Shown: piece by piece, positions 6,544 to 14,273 of the stretch
How positions within the stretch are numbered: position 1 is the first letter of the stretch
Layout of the letters: each line of letters starts with the position of its first letter
Source of the DNA: a virus
IMG/VR virus record: IMGVR_UViG_3300046616_000599
Coordinates: 1-57,194 of that record
Reading direction: 5' to 3' (one strand)
DNA: 57,194 nucleotides
Made by a program: the position numbers and the translations under genes
The notes under the pieces: model-generated
What the model was told of the DNA's origin: nothing
The model's database searches: none
Seen by the model: the letters and a program-made list of their open reading frames with translations, nothing else

Positions 6544-8294
6544 GATCCTGGCATCATTCTGGCCAAGGATTCTTGGATTCTTATCCCGATCCACCGAACC
6601 ACGGTGACGGCCTTGCTGTTGCCGATCGCTTTGTAGCGCGGGCCGTCCGGGCATTCGCTCGCATGCTTGCCGCGCCACGGGATCAGCGTGTAATCGTCGA
6701 GCATGCCCTGGAGTCGTTCGCACTCACGAGGGGTCAGGCGTCGAACTGAGGCGCCGACCTGAGCGGAAGGCATTCCTTGACCAGGTTTGCCACCGCCGCA
6801 ACCAAGCGCGCCAGTGATACCGCCGTCACCGTCTTCATAACGAAGCTCCGATCGAGAGTTCTCAGCGAACGCTGCAACAAGCATGCTGGTTTCGGTGACA
6901 GGATTACTGTTGTTGCGCATATTTCCGGAGCGAAGCGTCGGCGATAGCTCCGCAACCATGACGGCGTGTTGGCTGCCTTGGTCGAGCGTATACATCGGAT
7001 CGGTCGCTTCTCCGATACCGATTCCGTTCTGTGATTTGCCCCGTGTTGCGTTTTGGATTGGGGCAACAACAACGTTTGGCCCCAGAGCTGAGTTCGTGTT
7101 GTCCAACTGCTTTCCATAGTTGCTCGTCACTGTTTGGGCGACTTCACGGCAGAACACGGCGTTTTCTTGCCCATTGTTCCGGCCGAGAGTGTGAGCTTGA
7201 TCATTCAGAACGCACGGGTCTTGCGTGCCGTGAACCACCAGGTGGCTGTGGCCGTGATTGGCGTCTTGCCCGGAGCAGCCTTGAAGCCGTCCATAGCTGG
7301 CATCCAGTGTGGCGGCAACGCATGGGACGTCATCGTAGCTGTAGCCTCCGGACTTGCGTGCGCCGTCGGCGAGCGTGGGTGCCACGAAGAACGTCTCGCT
7401 TTCCACATCGAGCCGACTGTCCTTCGCGGTGAGCGTTGCCGACCGCTCGACCGATCCGCCAAGGCTGTGACCGCCGAACGCCGGCACGCCGCAGAACACA
7501 CCAACCGCGGGGCCTTCGTCGCCCTCGCAATTCGGGCAGCCATACTGCCCTAATGACTCGTCGAAGGTGTGTCCGCATCCGCACTGGAGCGCAGGGCCGA
7601 AAGGAGCTGATCCGGTAACGTCTTGCCCCTCGCCTCGGCGCGGCGCAGTATCCCGGCGCACGCCTTCTCGCTCAAAAAGTACCTCGGTGGGATCGAATCC
7701 GTCTCGAGCACTTGCGACAACGAACACACGGCGGCGTCGTTGGGCCAGGCCGAAATATTGGGTGTCCAGGATCCGCCACGCGATTGTTCTTTTGGGTCCA
7801 TACACACAACCAGCGTCCGGCCATTTTTTCCCTGAAGGCTGCAGTTCGCAGTCTTCCCCAGCAAGCGCGCCAAGAAAGCATCCGAAGGCGTTCCCTTTGT
7901 CGCTGAGGACACCGGGGACGTTTTCCCAGACGATGATGCAGGGCGGCTTTCGCTGACCTGCTCGAACATAGTCAACTGCATCTGCGAGCTCCACGTATTT
8001 GATGGTGAGGGCGCCGCGAGGGTCGGTCAGGCCTTCGCGCATCCCGGCCACGCTGAAGGCCTGGCACGGAGTGCCGCCGACAAGGATGTCCGGCGCGGCG
8101 ATCTTGCCGGCCAGTACTTGGGCACCGAGTTTGGTCATGTCGCCGAGGTTCGGCGTGTTCGGGTAGTGGTGGGCCAGCACTGAGCTGGGGAAGGCTTCGA
8201 TCTCAGCGAACCAGGTCGCACGCATGCCCAGCGGCTTCCATGCAAGCGTTGCCGCCTCGATGCCGGAGCAGACCGAACCGTAAGTGATTTCCAT
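6540..8294 (-). CDS. DNA cytosine-5 methyltransferase with large variable region
   Basis: ATG at 8294 has GAGGA upstream and starts directly with motif I (YGSVCSGIEAATLAW). Other motifs: PCQ at 76..78, ENV at 124..126, QRRRRVFV at 185..192, motif IX RRLTPRECERLQG at 518..530 and GNS at 558..560. It transfers methyl groups to C5 of cytosine. The region between motifs VIII and IX is about 300 residues, far longer than usual, with four cysteines (238, 240, 253, 256) and six xxTL boxes. It probably protects phage DNA from restriction; the target sequence cannot be read. No restriction enzyme gene is adjacent. Confidence 0.93.
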   Translation of the reverse strand: MEITYGSVCSGIEAATLAWKPLGMRATWFAEIEAFPSSVLAHHYPNTPNLGDMTKLGAQVLAGKIAAPDILVGGTPCQAFSVAGMREGLTDPRGALTIKYVELADAVDYVRAGQRKPPCIIVWENVPGVLSDKGNAFGCFLGALAGEDCELQPSGKKWPDAGCVYGPKRTIAWRILDTQYFGLAQRRRRVFVVASARDGFDPTEVLFEREGVRRDTAPRRGEGQDVTGSAPFGPALQCGCGHTFDESLGQYGCPNCEGDEGPAVGVFCGVPAFGGHSLGGSVERSATLTAKDSRLDVESETFFVAPTLADGARKSGGYSYDDVPCVAATLDASYGRLQGCSGQDANHGHSHLVVHGTQDPCVLNDQAHTLGRNNGQENAVFCREVAQTVTSNYGKQLDNTNSALGPNVVVAPIQNATRGKSQNGIGIGEATDPMYTLDQGSQHAVMVAELSPTLRSGNMRNNSNPVTETSMLVAAFAENSRSELRYEDGDGGITGALGCGGGKPGQGMPSAQVGASVRRLTPRECERLQGMLDDYTLIPWRGKHASECPDGPRYKAIGNSKAVTVVRWIGIRIQESLARMMPGS

Positions 8295-8379
8295 AGGGGA
8301 TCCTCGCCGGCTGGCGTGATTCGTTGAAGTGGGGTATTTGTGTTCGGCCCGGCATGGAGCCGGATCAAGGGGAAGTGCG

Positions 8380-8637
8380 ATGGTGAAAATTGCTGAAGTA
8401 GTTGCTGAGTTCGCTGCTGAAGGGTTCAGCAACACTGGTAGGCGGACAAGAGGAAGAGTATTGCGCGATTCCCAGGATGGCCGTTACACCGTCCAAGTCG
8501 ATGATGAGGTCCGTGGGCTAAACGAGCCGTCCAACAGTTACGCTACCGAAGCTGAGGCTCGAACGGCGTTATTGGAATACTGGTCTCGCTGCGAAGAAGC
8601 TTTGAAGGCTTCTGGAACGCCAAACTGGAAGCCTTAA
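8380..8637 (+). CDS. Small plus-strand hypothetical protein
   Basis: ATG at 8380 follows AAGGGGAAG. The 85-residue product (MVKIAEVVAEFAAEGFSNTG, then TVQVDDEVRGLNEP) is not recognised. With the next gene it forms a two-gene plus-strand cassette within a leftward operon, which suggests an independently expressed accessory pair. Confidence 0.6.
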   Translation: MVKIAEVVAEFAAEGFSNTGRRTRGRVLRDSQDGRYTVQVDDEVRGLNEPSNSYATEAEARTALLEYWSRCEEALKASGTPNWKP

Positions 8638-8646
8638 GGAGCTGCT

Positions 8647-8904
8647 ATGGATTACTGGGACTCTTATGTCTATCCCGAACACGATCCAAAAGTCACAATC
8701 ATTTTTGGCTCGCAGCGCACCGGCGCTCCGGTTGTCGCCTGGCTCGGACTCTACGGTAAAACGGTCGTTCCGCCGAAAGTAAATGTGGAGGCCGAATATT
8801 CGTTGGATTGCTCCGACGAACTACAAGCGAGAGCGTTGATGAATGCACATGCTGATCAGTTCATCAAAGAACATAATCTTCAATCAGTCTTGCTGAATCC
8901 GTAG
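8647..8904 (+). CDS. Small plus-strand hypothetical protein
   Basis: AAGGAG precedes the ATG and the gene starts 9 bases after the previous stop. The 85-residue protein (MDYWDSYVYPEHDPKVTIIF) is beta-rich in its first half and ends in a helix with DQFIKEHNLQ. No family recognised. Its 3' end overlaps the convergent gene at 8884 by 21 bases. Confidence 0.6.
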   Translation: MDYWDSYVYPEHDPKVTIIFGSQRTGAPVVAWLGLYGKTVVPPKVNVEAEYSLDCSDELQARALMNAHADQFIKEHNLQSVLLNP

Positions 8905-9192
8905 CGCCTCTCGCTGATAGGCCAACTTCAATTTCCGCGACACGTTTTCGGGTATCACGTATTCGTGTCGCGGTGGAGTGAGCAAGGGTAGGGCGCCGCC
9001 CGGGCCAAGGCCGTGCAGGTGGTGAATCATCAGCGTGATGGCCTCGCCCTGTTCCTCGATGCCGCTCCAGGCCATCAGCTCAGCAAGTGCTTGGCGCGTA
9101 CCGGGCAGGCAGTGCAGCCTGATCTCTTCTTCGCCGCGCTCCTTCCTCTTCGACGCGGCTTTCGCTGAGCGATCTGCATTGCTCTTGGCCAT
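8884..9192 (-). CDS. Putative DNA-binding phage protein
   Basis: This 102-residue basic protein begins with a lysine/arginine-rich arm (MAKSNADRSAKAASKRKERG) followed by EIRLHCLPGTRQALAELMAWSG and a helix GEAITLMIHHLHGLG, an arrangement like a ribbon-helix-helix or Arc-type regulator. The target is unknown. Its coding sequence contains an inverted repeat (8935..8973) whose arm recurs in the Rha gene. Confidence 0.65.
   Translation of the reverse strand: MAKSNADRSAKAASKRKERGEEEIRLHCLPGTRQALAELMAWSGIEEQGEAITLMIHHLHGLGPGGALPLLTPPRHEYVIPENVSRKLKLAYQREALRIQQD
8935..8973. repeat. Inverted repeat sharing a 13-mer with the Rha gene
   Basis: CCGCGACACG (8935..8944) and CGTGTCGCGG (8964..8973) are perfect 10-bp arms 19 bases apart. 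The left arm extends to CGCGACACGTTTT, a 13-mer found again in both arms at 18469..18504. It lies in the coding region for PRHEYVIPENVSRKL. Confidence 0.7.
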
Positions 9193-9267
9193 GGTCTACC
9201 TCTTTGATTCCGCTGGCCGGCAAGTCCAGCCAGGTCTGTCGTTTGCGTTGTTGTGGTCTGGAACGTC

Positions 9268-9732
9268 TCACGCTGCGACCTTCACCTGATTCCAAGCGCC
9301 GGTGGCGTAGAACAGCTTCGCGGCTTCGGCTTCGTCCATCGAAACTTCATCCGGAATGGCGATCCAGCCCGAGGCCACCAGATGGGCAGGGTTCGCGCTG
9401 TTGCGCAGCTCAAGGTAGTAATGCTCGATGGCATCAGTCAGATGCTCGACCTTGTAGATGCCCGCGGGCGAGATCTCGACCGACTTGATGTACTCGGCGC
9501 CGCGCTCGTCGCGACACATGGCGCCGATGTAGATCGTCCAGCGGTAGGAGAAATCGAAGATTGCGTTGGCGATCGCCAGACTGCGGATCTGCCGGCAGCT
9601 CTTCCAGTTCGCCATGATCTGGCTTCCGCTGGGGTCGATGTTCACCACCGCGACGTGGTTGGTGCGCAGCAATGCCCGGCAACTGCGTTCTGCCCGGGCG
9701 AAACCGTTGTTGGGTTTGCGTTTCGACTTCAT
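9268..9732 (-). CDS. Hypothetical phage early protein
   Basis: The ATG at 9732 overlaps the stop of the upstream gene by four bases. The 154-residue protein is of mixed fold with a basic start (MKSKRKPNNGFARAERSCRA) and no motif I can name. It is in the leftward early operon near recombination genes. A long plus-strand frame across this region is antisense and was rejected. Confidence 0.7.
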   Translation of the reverse strand: MKSKRKPNNGFARAERSCRALLRTNHVAVVNIDPSGSQIMANWKSCRQIRSLAIANAIFDFSYRWTIYIGAMCRDERGAEYIKSVEISPAGIYKVEHLTDAIEHYYLELRNSANPAHLVASGWIAIPDEVSMDEAEAAKLFYATGAWNQVKVAA

Positions 9733-9971
9733 AGCGAGTCCGCCATTTTGCGCAGAGCTTTGCGGTCGGCGGCCGATATCGGGTTCGGGCGCCGCTTGAG
9801 GACCGTTTCAGGGTCTATTTTCTTCGAGCGGGGCGGAGGAAGCGGATTGCGCGGCGGGCTTTTCAGTTGGTCGATCCGCCCGCCGGCGGCCAAGTACTGC
9901 GCGATTCGTTCAGAGATCGACTCGGCGTCAGGTCGGTGCTGCTCGACGAGGTTGAGGTGGTTGCTGATCAT
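9729..9971 (-). CDS. Hypothetical small phage protein
   Basis: The 80-residue product begins MISNHLNLVEQHRPDAESIS, has a predicted helix and a proline-rich basic linker (SPPRNPLPPPRSKKIDP), and ends ADRKALRKMADSL. It is coupled by a 4-base overlap to the next gene. Some phage proteins of this shape bind DNA through the basic linker, but nothing here proves that. Confidence 0.65.
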   Translation of the reverse strand: MISNHLNLVEQHRPDAESISERIAQYLAAGGRIDQLKSPPRNPLPPPRSKKIDPETVLKRRPNPISAADRKALRKMADSL

Positions 9972-9978
9972 TCTGGCC

Positions 9979-10542
9979 TCACTTTATCCGTATCGAACTG
10001 TCGCCGCGCTCCAAGTGCGCGTAGGCCGGTTCTTCGATCAGTTCATGTTCTGCGTCTTCGCCGGCGGCCATGCGCTTGCGCACAGCTTCGTTGTGCACGC
10101 GAATTTCCTTGAGCTTGACGGCGATCGCATTTTTGTCTGGCGCAATGCTGGTTTTGACGGCGGTCAGTTCGTCGGGCACCGCGTCCTCGTTGTCGACGAT
10201 GACCTTCTCCTTGCCCAGGGCCAAGGTGATGGTGAACAGCGGGCGCTTGATCGACTTGAGGTTGGCGGCTTCCATGTTCCGGCGCAGGTATTCGCTGATC
10301 TGCGCAACGCTGTTGGACTTGATCCGCTTCAGCTCGGTCAGCCGCTCAATTTCAGACTCGATGGCAGTCACGTCGCTTTCAATGTTGCGGCGCAGCATGA
10401 CGATGTTGTCGGCCTTCACCTCGAACTCGCCTTGGATCTCGTCCATGGCGTGCTGCAGGGCCTCTTTCAGGCCCTCATCATCGGTGTCGGCCATTCCCAG
10501 CAGTTCGGCAAGCTTGCCGGTCAGTTCGTAGAGCTGGGTCAT
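9979..10542 (-). CDS. Siphovirus Gp157 family protein
   Basis: The 187-residue protein fits the Gp157 family: helical N-terminal half with ESDVTAIESEIERLTELKR, YLRRNMEA, then a beta segment ITLALGKEKVIVDN and AVKLKEIR near the end. Gp157 proteins are widespread in siphovirus early regions near recombination genes and have been linked to phage resistance in streptococci; molecular role unknown. Its ATG overlaps the stop of the annealing-protein gene (ATGA), supporting co-translation. Confidence 0.8.
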   Translation of the reverse strand: MTQLYELTGKLAELLGMADTDDEGLKEALQHAMDEIQGEFEVKADNIVMLRRNIESDVTAIESEIERLTELKRIKSNSVAQISEYLRRNMEAANLKSIKRPLFTITLALGKEKVIVDNEDAVPDELTAVKTSIAPDKNAIAVKLKEIRVHNEAVRKRMAAGEDAEHELIEEPAYAHLERGDSSIRIK

Positions 10543-11276
10543 GCTGCGTCCTCTTTAGGTGATTCGAGTTGTGCCTTTCGATCTTCGAATGCCCTGGCGA
10601 TACGCTTGATAAAGGCAACCTCGTTTCGGCGAGTTGCTTCGCGGATGTACTGAACGTTGAGCAGATTCAGTTCATGGAGCTTAACGGCCTTGCCAATTGT
10701 TTCGACAGCCGACTCCAGCCAGGCGATGCGCGCCTCTTTCTGGCGCTTGATTTCCGCATCCTTGTCGTCTGCGTTGGTAATTGCCTCTTCTTCCTTGAGC
10801 TGTTGCACATAGCCTTCGTCATCGAACAAACCGAGGAACACGTCCGCGCTAAACCCGAGCATGGAAAGCGCTTTCTTGATCGCGTCAGTCAGCGACTTCT
10901 TCGGGGCCTCGCCATCAGTGGTCATGCCGTAGCTGGTCTTGTACTGGTACCGTGTGCAGCCGTATTGCTCGATCTCTCCGCGCTGACCGTCTTGTGTGAA
11001 CCAGAGGGCAATCTTGAGTGTGTGACCGATTTCGCGACCGATGCAGGAGCGTTTGTCGCCCTCACCAATGTAAATTTCGTGGCCTTCATCGAAGCGCTCT
11101 TCGATGATCTTCCAGCCCCAACCGATGCCGACCGGGCCGAACAGCTCGGTGGCCTTCATCACCATCGCGGTGCCGCTCAGGCTGGTGATGTCTTGGCCGT
11201 TGACCTTGGCTTTTTTGGTGAACCGGGTGTCTGTCTTCTCCACCCGGGCCCAAATCTGCATGTTTTTATCGGACAT
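10539..11276 (-). CDS. Rad52-like single-strand annealing protein
   Basis: ATG at 11276 follows GGAGAACAGTC; an upstream alternative lacks a site. The 245-residue protein has features seen in Rad52/Sak-type annealing proteins: SSLSGTAMVMKATELFGP and WGWKIIEERF in the first 65 residues, and KKSLTDAIKKALSMLGFSAD with FLGLFDDEGY at about 130..165, followed by a charged C-terminal helix. It would pair complementary single strands in phage recombination. No exonuclease gene is adjacent. The family assignment is from motif memory. Confidence 0.7.
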   Translation of the reverse strand: MSDKNMQIWARVEKTDTRFTKKAKVNGQDITSLSGTAMVMKATELFGPVGIGWGWKIIEERFDEGHEIYIGEGDKRSCIGREIGHTLKIALWFTQDGQRGEIEQYGCTRYQYKTSYGMTTDGEAPKKSLTDAIKKALSMLGFSADVFLGLFDDEGYVQQLKEEEAITNADDKDAEIKRQKEARIAWLESAVETIGKAVKLHELNLLNVQYIREATRRNEVAFIKRIARAFEDRKAQLESPKEDAA

Positions 11277-11317
11277 GACTGTTCTCCGCGCCACCGGAGA
11301 GGGGCGCTGTGGGAGGG

Positions 11318-11647
11318 TTATTCGGTGGCTTTGCTGATGGCGGCGCGGAGCTCCAAGATTTCTCTGAACTCCATGTCCTCAGCTCGATCGCCAATGCCCG
11401 GAACGTAGTCAAAAGAGGCAATGAATTTCGCCCAGGCATCTACCGTTTTTTGCGCAGCGGCCAGAAGGTCAGGCGCGGCAGCCATAAGCCGTGCATCAGC
11501 TGTACGGCGCCAATAGTCTGCAAGGTCCAAATCAGTTGCTGACAGGACTATCGATGGCTCAAAAGAGGCGCCGACGATCTTGATAAAGCCGGGGTAATGC
11601 CCATCGACCACTTTCCACGGCCCGGGTGTGTGGCTTGATTCAGGCAT
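11318..11647 (-). CDS. Conserved phage hypothetical protein
   Basis: ATG at 11647 follows AAGGATTTCGTC. The 109-residue protein begins ESSHTPGPWKVVDGHYPGFI and contains TADARLMAAAPDLLAAAQ, both hallmarks of a very common phage family of unknown function. An upstream extension of 87 residues was rejected: it is arginine/proline-rich and runs across two other genes. Confidence 0.8.
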   Translation of the reverse strand: MPESSHTPGPWKVVDGHYPGFIKIVGASFEPSIVLSATDLDLADYWRRTADARLMAAAPDLLAAAQKTVDAWAKFIASFDYVPGIGDRAEDMEFREILELRAAISKATE

Positions 11648-11691
11648 GACGAAATCCTTGCCGCGACGTGCGCAGCGCTTGAAGTTGAAAG

Positions 11692-11808
11692 TCAGGAGGT
11701 GATGCGGTCGGCGAGGGCGCTGAGCAACATCAGGAAGGTGAAAACGCCGATCGCGGAGAACGAGCCTCGCCGGATCAGGATGCGGCGGGCGAGTTGCCGG
11801 GAGGTCAC
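11692..11808 (-). CDS. 38-residue membrane peptide (GTG start)
   Basis: The GTG at 11808 overlaps the stop of the preceding gene (GTGA). The product has a basic start (TSRQLARRILIRRGSF) and one membrane helix (SAIGVFTFLMLLSALA). The coupling and hydrophobic segment make it likely to be real; function unknown. Confidence 0.55.
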   Translation of the reverse strand: MTSRQLARRILIRRGSFSAIGVFTFLMLLSALADRITS

Positions 11809-11930
11809 CGGAACACCCGGTAGGTTGTCGAGTGCGGCACCTGGCAGACACCGGAAGAATCGCGAGCCGCGGTGTAGGCAGCCAGAACCACCAGCAGGCC
11901 GGCGGCAAGACACCAGAACATGATTTTCAT
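11805..11930 (-). CDS. 41-residue signal-anchor peptide
   Basis: The ATG at 11930 overlaps the stop of the gene at 11927 (ATGA). The peptide starts MKIMFWCLAAGLLVVLAAYT, a membrane anchor, then a short polar tail with one cysteine. It is one of a chain of four coupled short genes (12333 to 11692). Confidence 0.6.
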   Translation of the reverse strand: MKIMFWCLAAGLLVVLAAYTAARDSSGVCQVPHSTTYRVFR

Positions 11931-12121
11931 GCTCGAGCCCTCACAGCGATACGTCCGCCTTTCATGGTCACCGACAGGCGCTGCGGGAGGTTGTCTACCA
12001 GATCTTCACGCTTGCGGCCGATCACCTCGTTGAAGGGCAGGCCGAAGCCAAGGATCGCGACGCGGCGCTCGATGTCGTCGAGCTGCTCATCGACCTGCGT
12101 TTTCACCGGATGGGTTGTCAT
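11927..12121 (-). CDS. Small phage protein
   Basis: This 64-residue protein has an N-terminal amphipathic helix (VDEQLDDIERRVAILGFGLP) and a basic C-terminus. Both ends are ATGA overlaps with neighbours, which is strong evidence for translation. No function recognised. Confidence 0.65.
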   Translation of the reverse strand: MTTHPVKTQVDEQLDDIERRVAILGFGLPFNEVIGRKREDLVDNLPQRLSVTMKGGRIAVRARA

Positions 12122-12333
12122 GCCGATACTCCTTTCAGATGCGCGTTGCGTTCGACGAACTTGGCGTCCAGCGCATCGCGGTAACGATTGGCGGTGCGCG
12201 CGTCGATGATCTGGGCGAACTCTGCCATTTCGATCATGCCCATGACGAAGGTGCGATCCGGCACCGGGGTGCAGGACTTGCGCATCTTCGCGATTTCAAG
12301 GCCCAGCCTGGCCAGTGCAACATGGTTGCTCAT
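12118..12333 (-). CDS. Small helical phage protein
   Basis: The 71-residue helical protein (MSNHVALARLGLEIAKMRKS, then GMIEMAEFAQIIDART) is coupled at both ends by ATGA overlaps. Not recognised. Confidence 0.65.
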   Translation of the reverse strand: MSNHVALARLGLEIAKMRKSCTPVPDRTFVMGMIEMAEFAQIIDARTANRYRDALDAKFVERNAHLKGVSA

Positions 12334-12758
12334 AGCGCGTTGTCCTCGGCCTGGGCGATCAGCGCGTCATCGACAAGGTGTCGAAGTAGGCCCTCTGCGA
12401 TTTCGCCGAGCTTGCCCAGTGGGTGATCGCTGGGGCCGAGCAGTTCGTCTGCAGACGCTTTGTCGACGCATCCGCATTGCGCTTCGATCAGCAGGATTCC
12501 CAATGATGGAGACCCGACGTCACAATCGGCGAGGCGGTTATTTGCATGCTCATCAACCGCCAGCGCGAACTGCTTCATCGTTACGCCTTGCGGCGCGCAC
12601 ATCCGCCGCTGGAACTTCACATCAGTGCGGAACCGCGCCAACTGCTCAGCAGCGTTGTACAGCCACTCAGCGCGAGCCACTTCCTGCGCGCTTTCGCTCA
12701 CCATCGGAGGCAACTGCGCGTCGTGCATGGCCTGACAAATCTTCAGTGCTGCGTTCAT
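12330..12758 (-). CDS. Hypothetical phage early protein
   Basis: The 142-residue protein is acidic and helical with several cysteines (about residues 8, 54, 79, 94 and 96). It heads the coupled block running down to 11692. No match to a known function. Confidence 0.65.
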   Translation of the reverse strand: MNAALKICQAMHDAQLPPMVSESAQEVARAEWLYNAAEQLARFRTDVKFQRRMCAPQGVTMKQFALAVDEHANNRLADCDVGSPSLGILLIEAQCGCVDKASADELLGPSDHPLGKLGEIAEGLLRHLVDDALIAQAEDNAL

Positions 12759-12777
12759 GGTTGCCTCAAGGGTGGCG

Positions 12778-12999
12778 TTATTCGGTGGGCGGGGTGATGA
12801 AGGGCTGCCAATGGGTTACGCGATGCTCGAAACGAGAGCCGTCCGGGTAGCGCCAGTCGATGCCGTTCCAGTAGAGGAAGCGTGATCCGTTCGCAAATCG
12901 CTGAGCCTGTCTGGCTGGCGTGTAGGCGATGACGTGGTGCTTGCCCCCGCCTTTCGGCAGATCCGGCAGTCGATCGCTGCATTTGATCCAGCCGCTCAT
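12778..12999 (-). CDS. DUF551-family phage protein
   Basis: AGGAGGT precedes the ATG at 12999. The 73-residue protein shows the DUF551 pattern: MSGWIKCSDRLPDLPKGG at the start, FLYWNGIDWRYPDG in the middle and VTHWQPFITPP at the end. These small phage and plasmid proteins have no known function. A longer frame upstream lacks a ribosome-binding site. Confidence 0.8.
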   Translation of the reverse strand: MSGWIKCSDRLPDLPKGGGKHHVIAYTPARQAQRFANGSRFLYWNGIDWRYPDGSRFEHRVTHWQPFITPPTE

Positions 13000-13019
13000 G
13001 GCGACCTCCTGTGTTTGGG

Positions 13020-13211
13020 TTAGGCGGAGGCGGGTACGGCTTCACGAAAGCGCGAAGGGCTCCAGTCGCACGACTCGTCAGCTGGGATATGGCCGAACAT
13101 CGCGGTGCAGCGCTTGCAGTGCACGCAGTCGCCGCAGGTCTTGCTCTCGGGCAGGTTCATCTGATCAGCGTTGTCCGCCGTCCGTGGATACGGCGCTCGT
13201 TGCTCGGCCAT
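13020..13211 (-). CDS. Small Cys-rich zinc-binding-like protein
   Basis: ATG at 13211 is preferred because GGAG lies 6 bases upstream; an in-frame ATG at 13223 is the alternative. The 63-residue product carries CGDCVHCKRC and a later cysteine in DESCDWSP, suggesting one zinc site. Such small proteins occur in Pseudomonas phage early operons; role unknown. Confidence 0.65.
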   Translation of the reverse strand: MAEQRAPYPRTADNADQMNLPESKTCGDCVHCKRCTAMFGHIPADESCDWSPSRFREAVPASA

Positions 13212-13377
13212 GATTTGCTCCATGTGGTTGATCCAACAAAACTCGGATGCACTCATCCGCTCCGCTGGTTGCCGTTGGGCGCGGAGGGGAGTGCATTCGG
13301 GTGGTGTCGGGGCTGGTGACTAACTTCCCCTGCTGACGTCTACAGATCACACAATGGAAAAGTGATAAGGAAGTTAC

Positions 13378-13587
13378 GTGCTACGGAAGCTCATCTTGAT
13401 GTTGGCCATTTCACAGTTAACTGGCTGCGCCTGGCTTGGCGCGGTTACCAGCCCGGGGTCCTATGACTGCTATGACGGCGTTCATGGTGAATACGATTTA
13501 TGGATGTTTTTCGGCCCGCTCGTGTTCATCGACTTACCATTTACCTTCGTAGCAGACACTGTCTCGCTGCCGTTTTGCGCGCTTTGA
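13378..13587 (+). CDS. YceK/YidQ-like lipoprotein
   Basis: The gene starts with GTG after AAGGAAG. The 69-residue product has a lipoprotein signal (LILMLAISQLTGC, lipobox LTGC) and a YceK/YidQ-like body with SPGSYDCYDGVHGEYD and FIDLPFTFVADTVSLPF. It would be an outer- or inner-membrane lipoprotein. It is on the opposite strand to the early operon, so it is a likely conversion gene expressed in the lysogen. Confidence 0.75.
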   Translation: MLRKLILMLAISQLTGCAWLGAVTSPGSYDCYDGVHGEYDLWMFFGPLVFIDLPFTFVADTVSLPFCAL

Positions 13588-14056
13588 ATTCGACGAGACA
13601 CTGCTCCGTTGTTTTCGCAACTGGCCTGTCGCAAGGTCACTCGGTGAAATCCCGGTCTCGCTGCTGGCGACAGACCGGGCTTGCATCATCAAGTTGTCTT
13701 CGTGCGCTGGGGTGGCCTACCTCATTCGGCCGATGCGCGGTGACATCGACGGCCTACTGTCCGCTGCCTGTATGAGTGATGGGCGCCGGCCTTCAGGCTT
13801 GCCGTGCCGCGCAGGTGAATCGATCACTGTTACATGATGGTCATCCTCCTATTGCACGCTCACTGGGCAGGCAGTGGCCACCTATTGAATGGGGTGATGC
13901 AGATGGCCGGAGCTGATCCCGGCATGACTATTAGCGGCCTTAGTGACACCGGAGTTTCACCGGGGCGAAGGTTTCAGCCGCTTATTCTTGGACTCGCCGT
14001 GGCCATCTGGGCGCTTACTCACTCTACCGGCCACGATTCCCGCGATCCCTCAGGTC
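13588..14056. other. Long stretch without a recognisable gene
   Basis: About 470 bases between the lipoprotein and the candidate gene at 14057 hold no frame with credible composition, ribosome-binding site or family resemblance. The one clear structure is a perfect 8-bp hairpin, CCCGGTCT (13651..13658) with AGACCGGG (13672..13679), without a T run. A basic 20-residue minus-strand frame near 14010..13970 is possible but unsupported. Confidence 0.5.
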
Positions 14057-14227
14057 TTACACTTGCCCGTCAGCCCGGGCATTCATCTGCGTGTTGCGGT
14101 GATGCAGGTGGGCGGTTATAGGCCGCAGTTTCGTCCGCATCGGATTGCGATCTCGCTGAACTTCAATCAGCACCTCCCTCGCGAGCGGGCGCCCTTTCTG
14201 GAAGATCGCAAACCGATGCGCTCTCAT
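14057..14227 (-). CDS. Candidate small basic protein
   Basis: A 56-residue frame begins MRAHRFAIFQKGRPLAREVL and continues with RTKLRPITAHLHHRNTQMNA. The composition looks protein-like and it is in the orientation of the operon, but no good ribosome-binding site precedes the ATG at 14227. It may be real or a remnant. Confidence 0.35.
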   Translation of the reverse strand: MRAHRFAIFQKGRPLAREVLIEVQRDRNPMRTKLRPITAHLHHRNTQMNARADGQV

Positions 14228-14273
14228 AGAGAGGATCGGGCAGTTAACGACAGGCTGTCGTGGCGCTGGTTGG

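Noticed and set aside
9253-10653. 466-codon plus-strand frame across the early operon
   Set aside because: It is antisense to Gp157 and two coupled genes with good starts; no ribosome-binding site.
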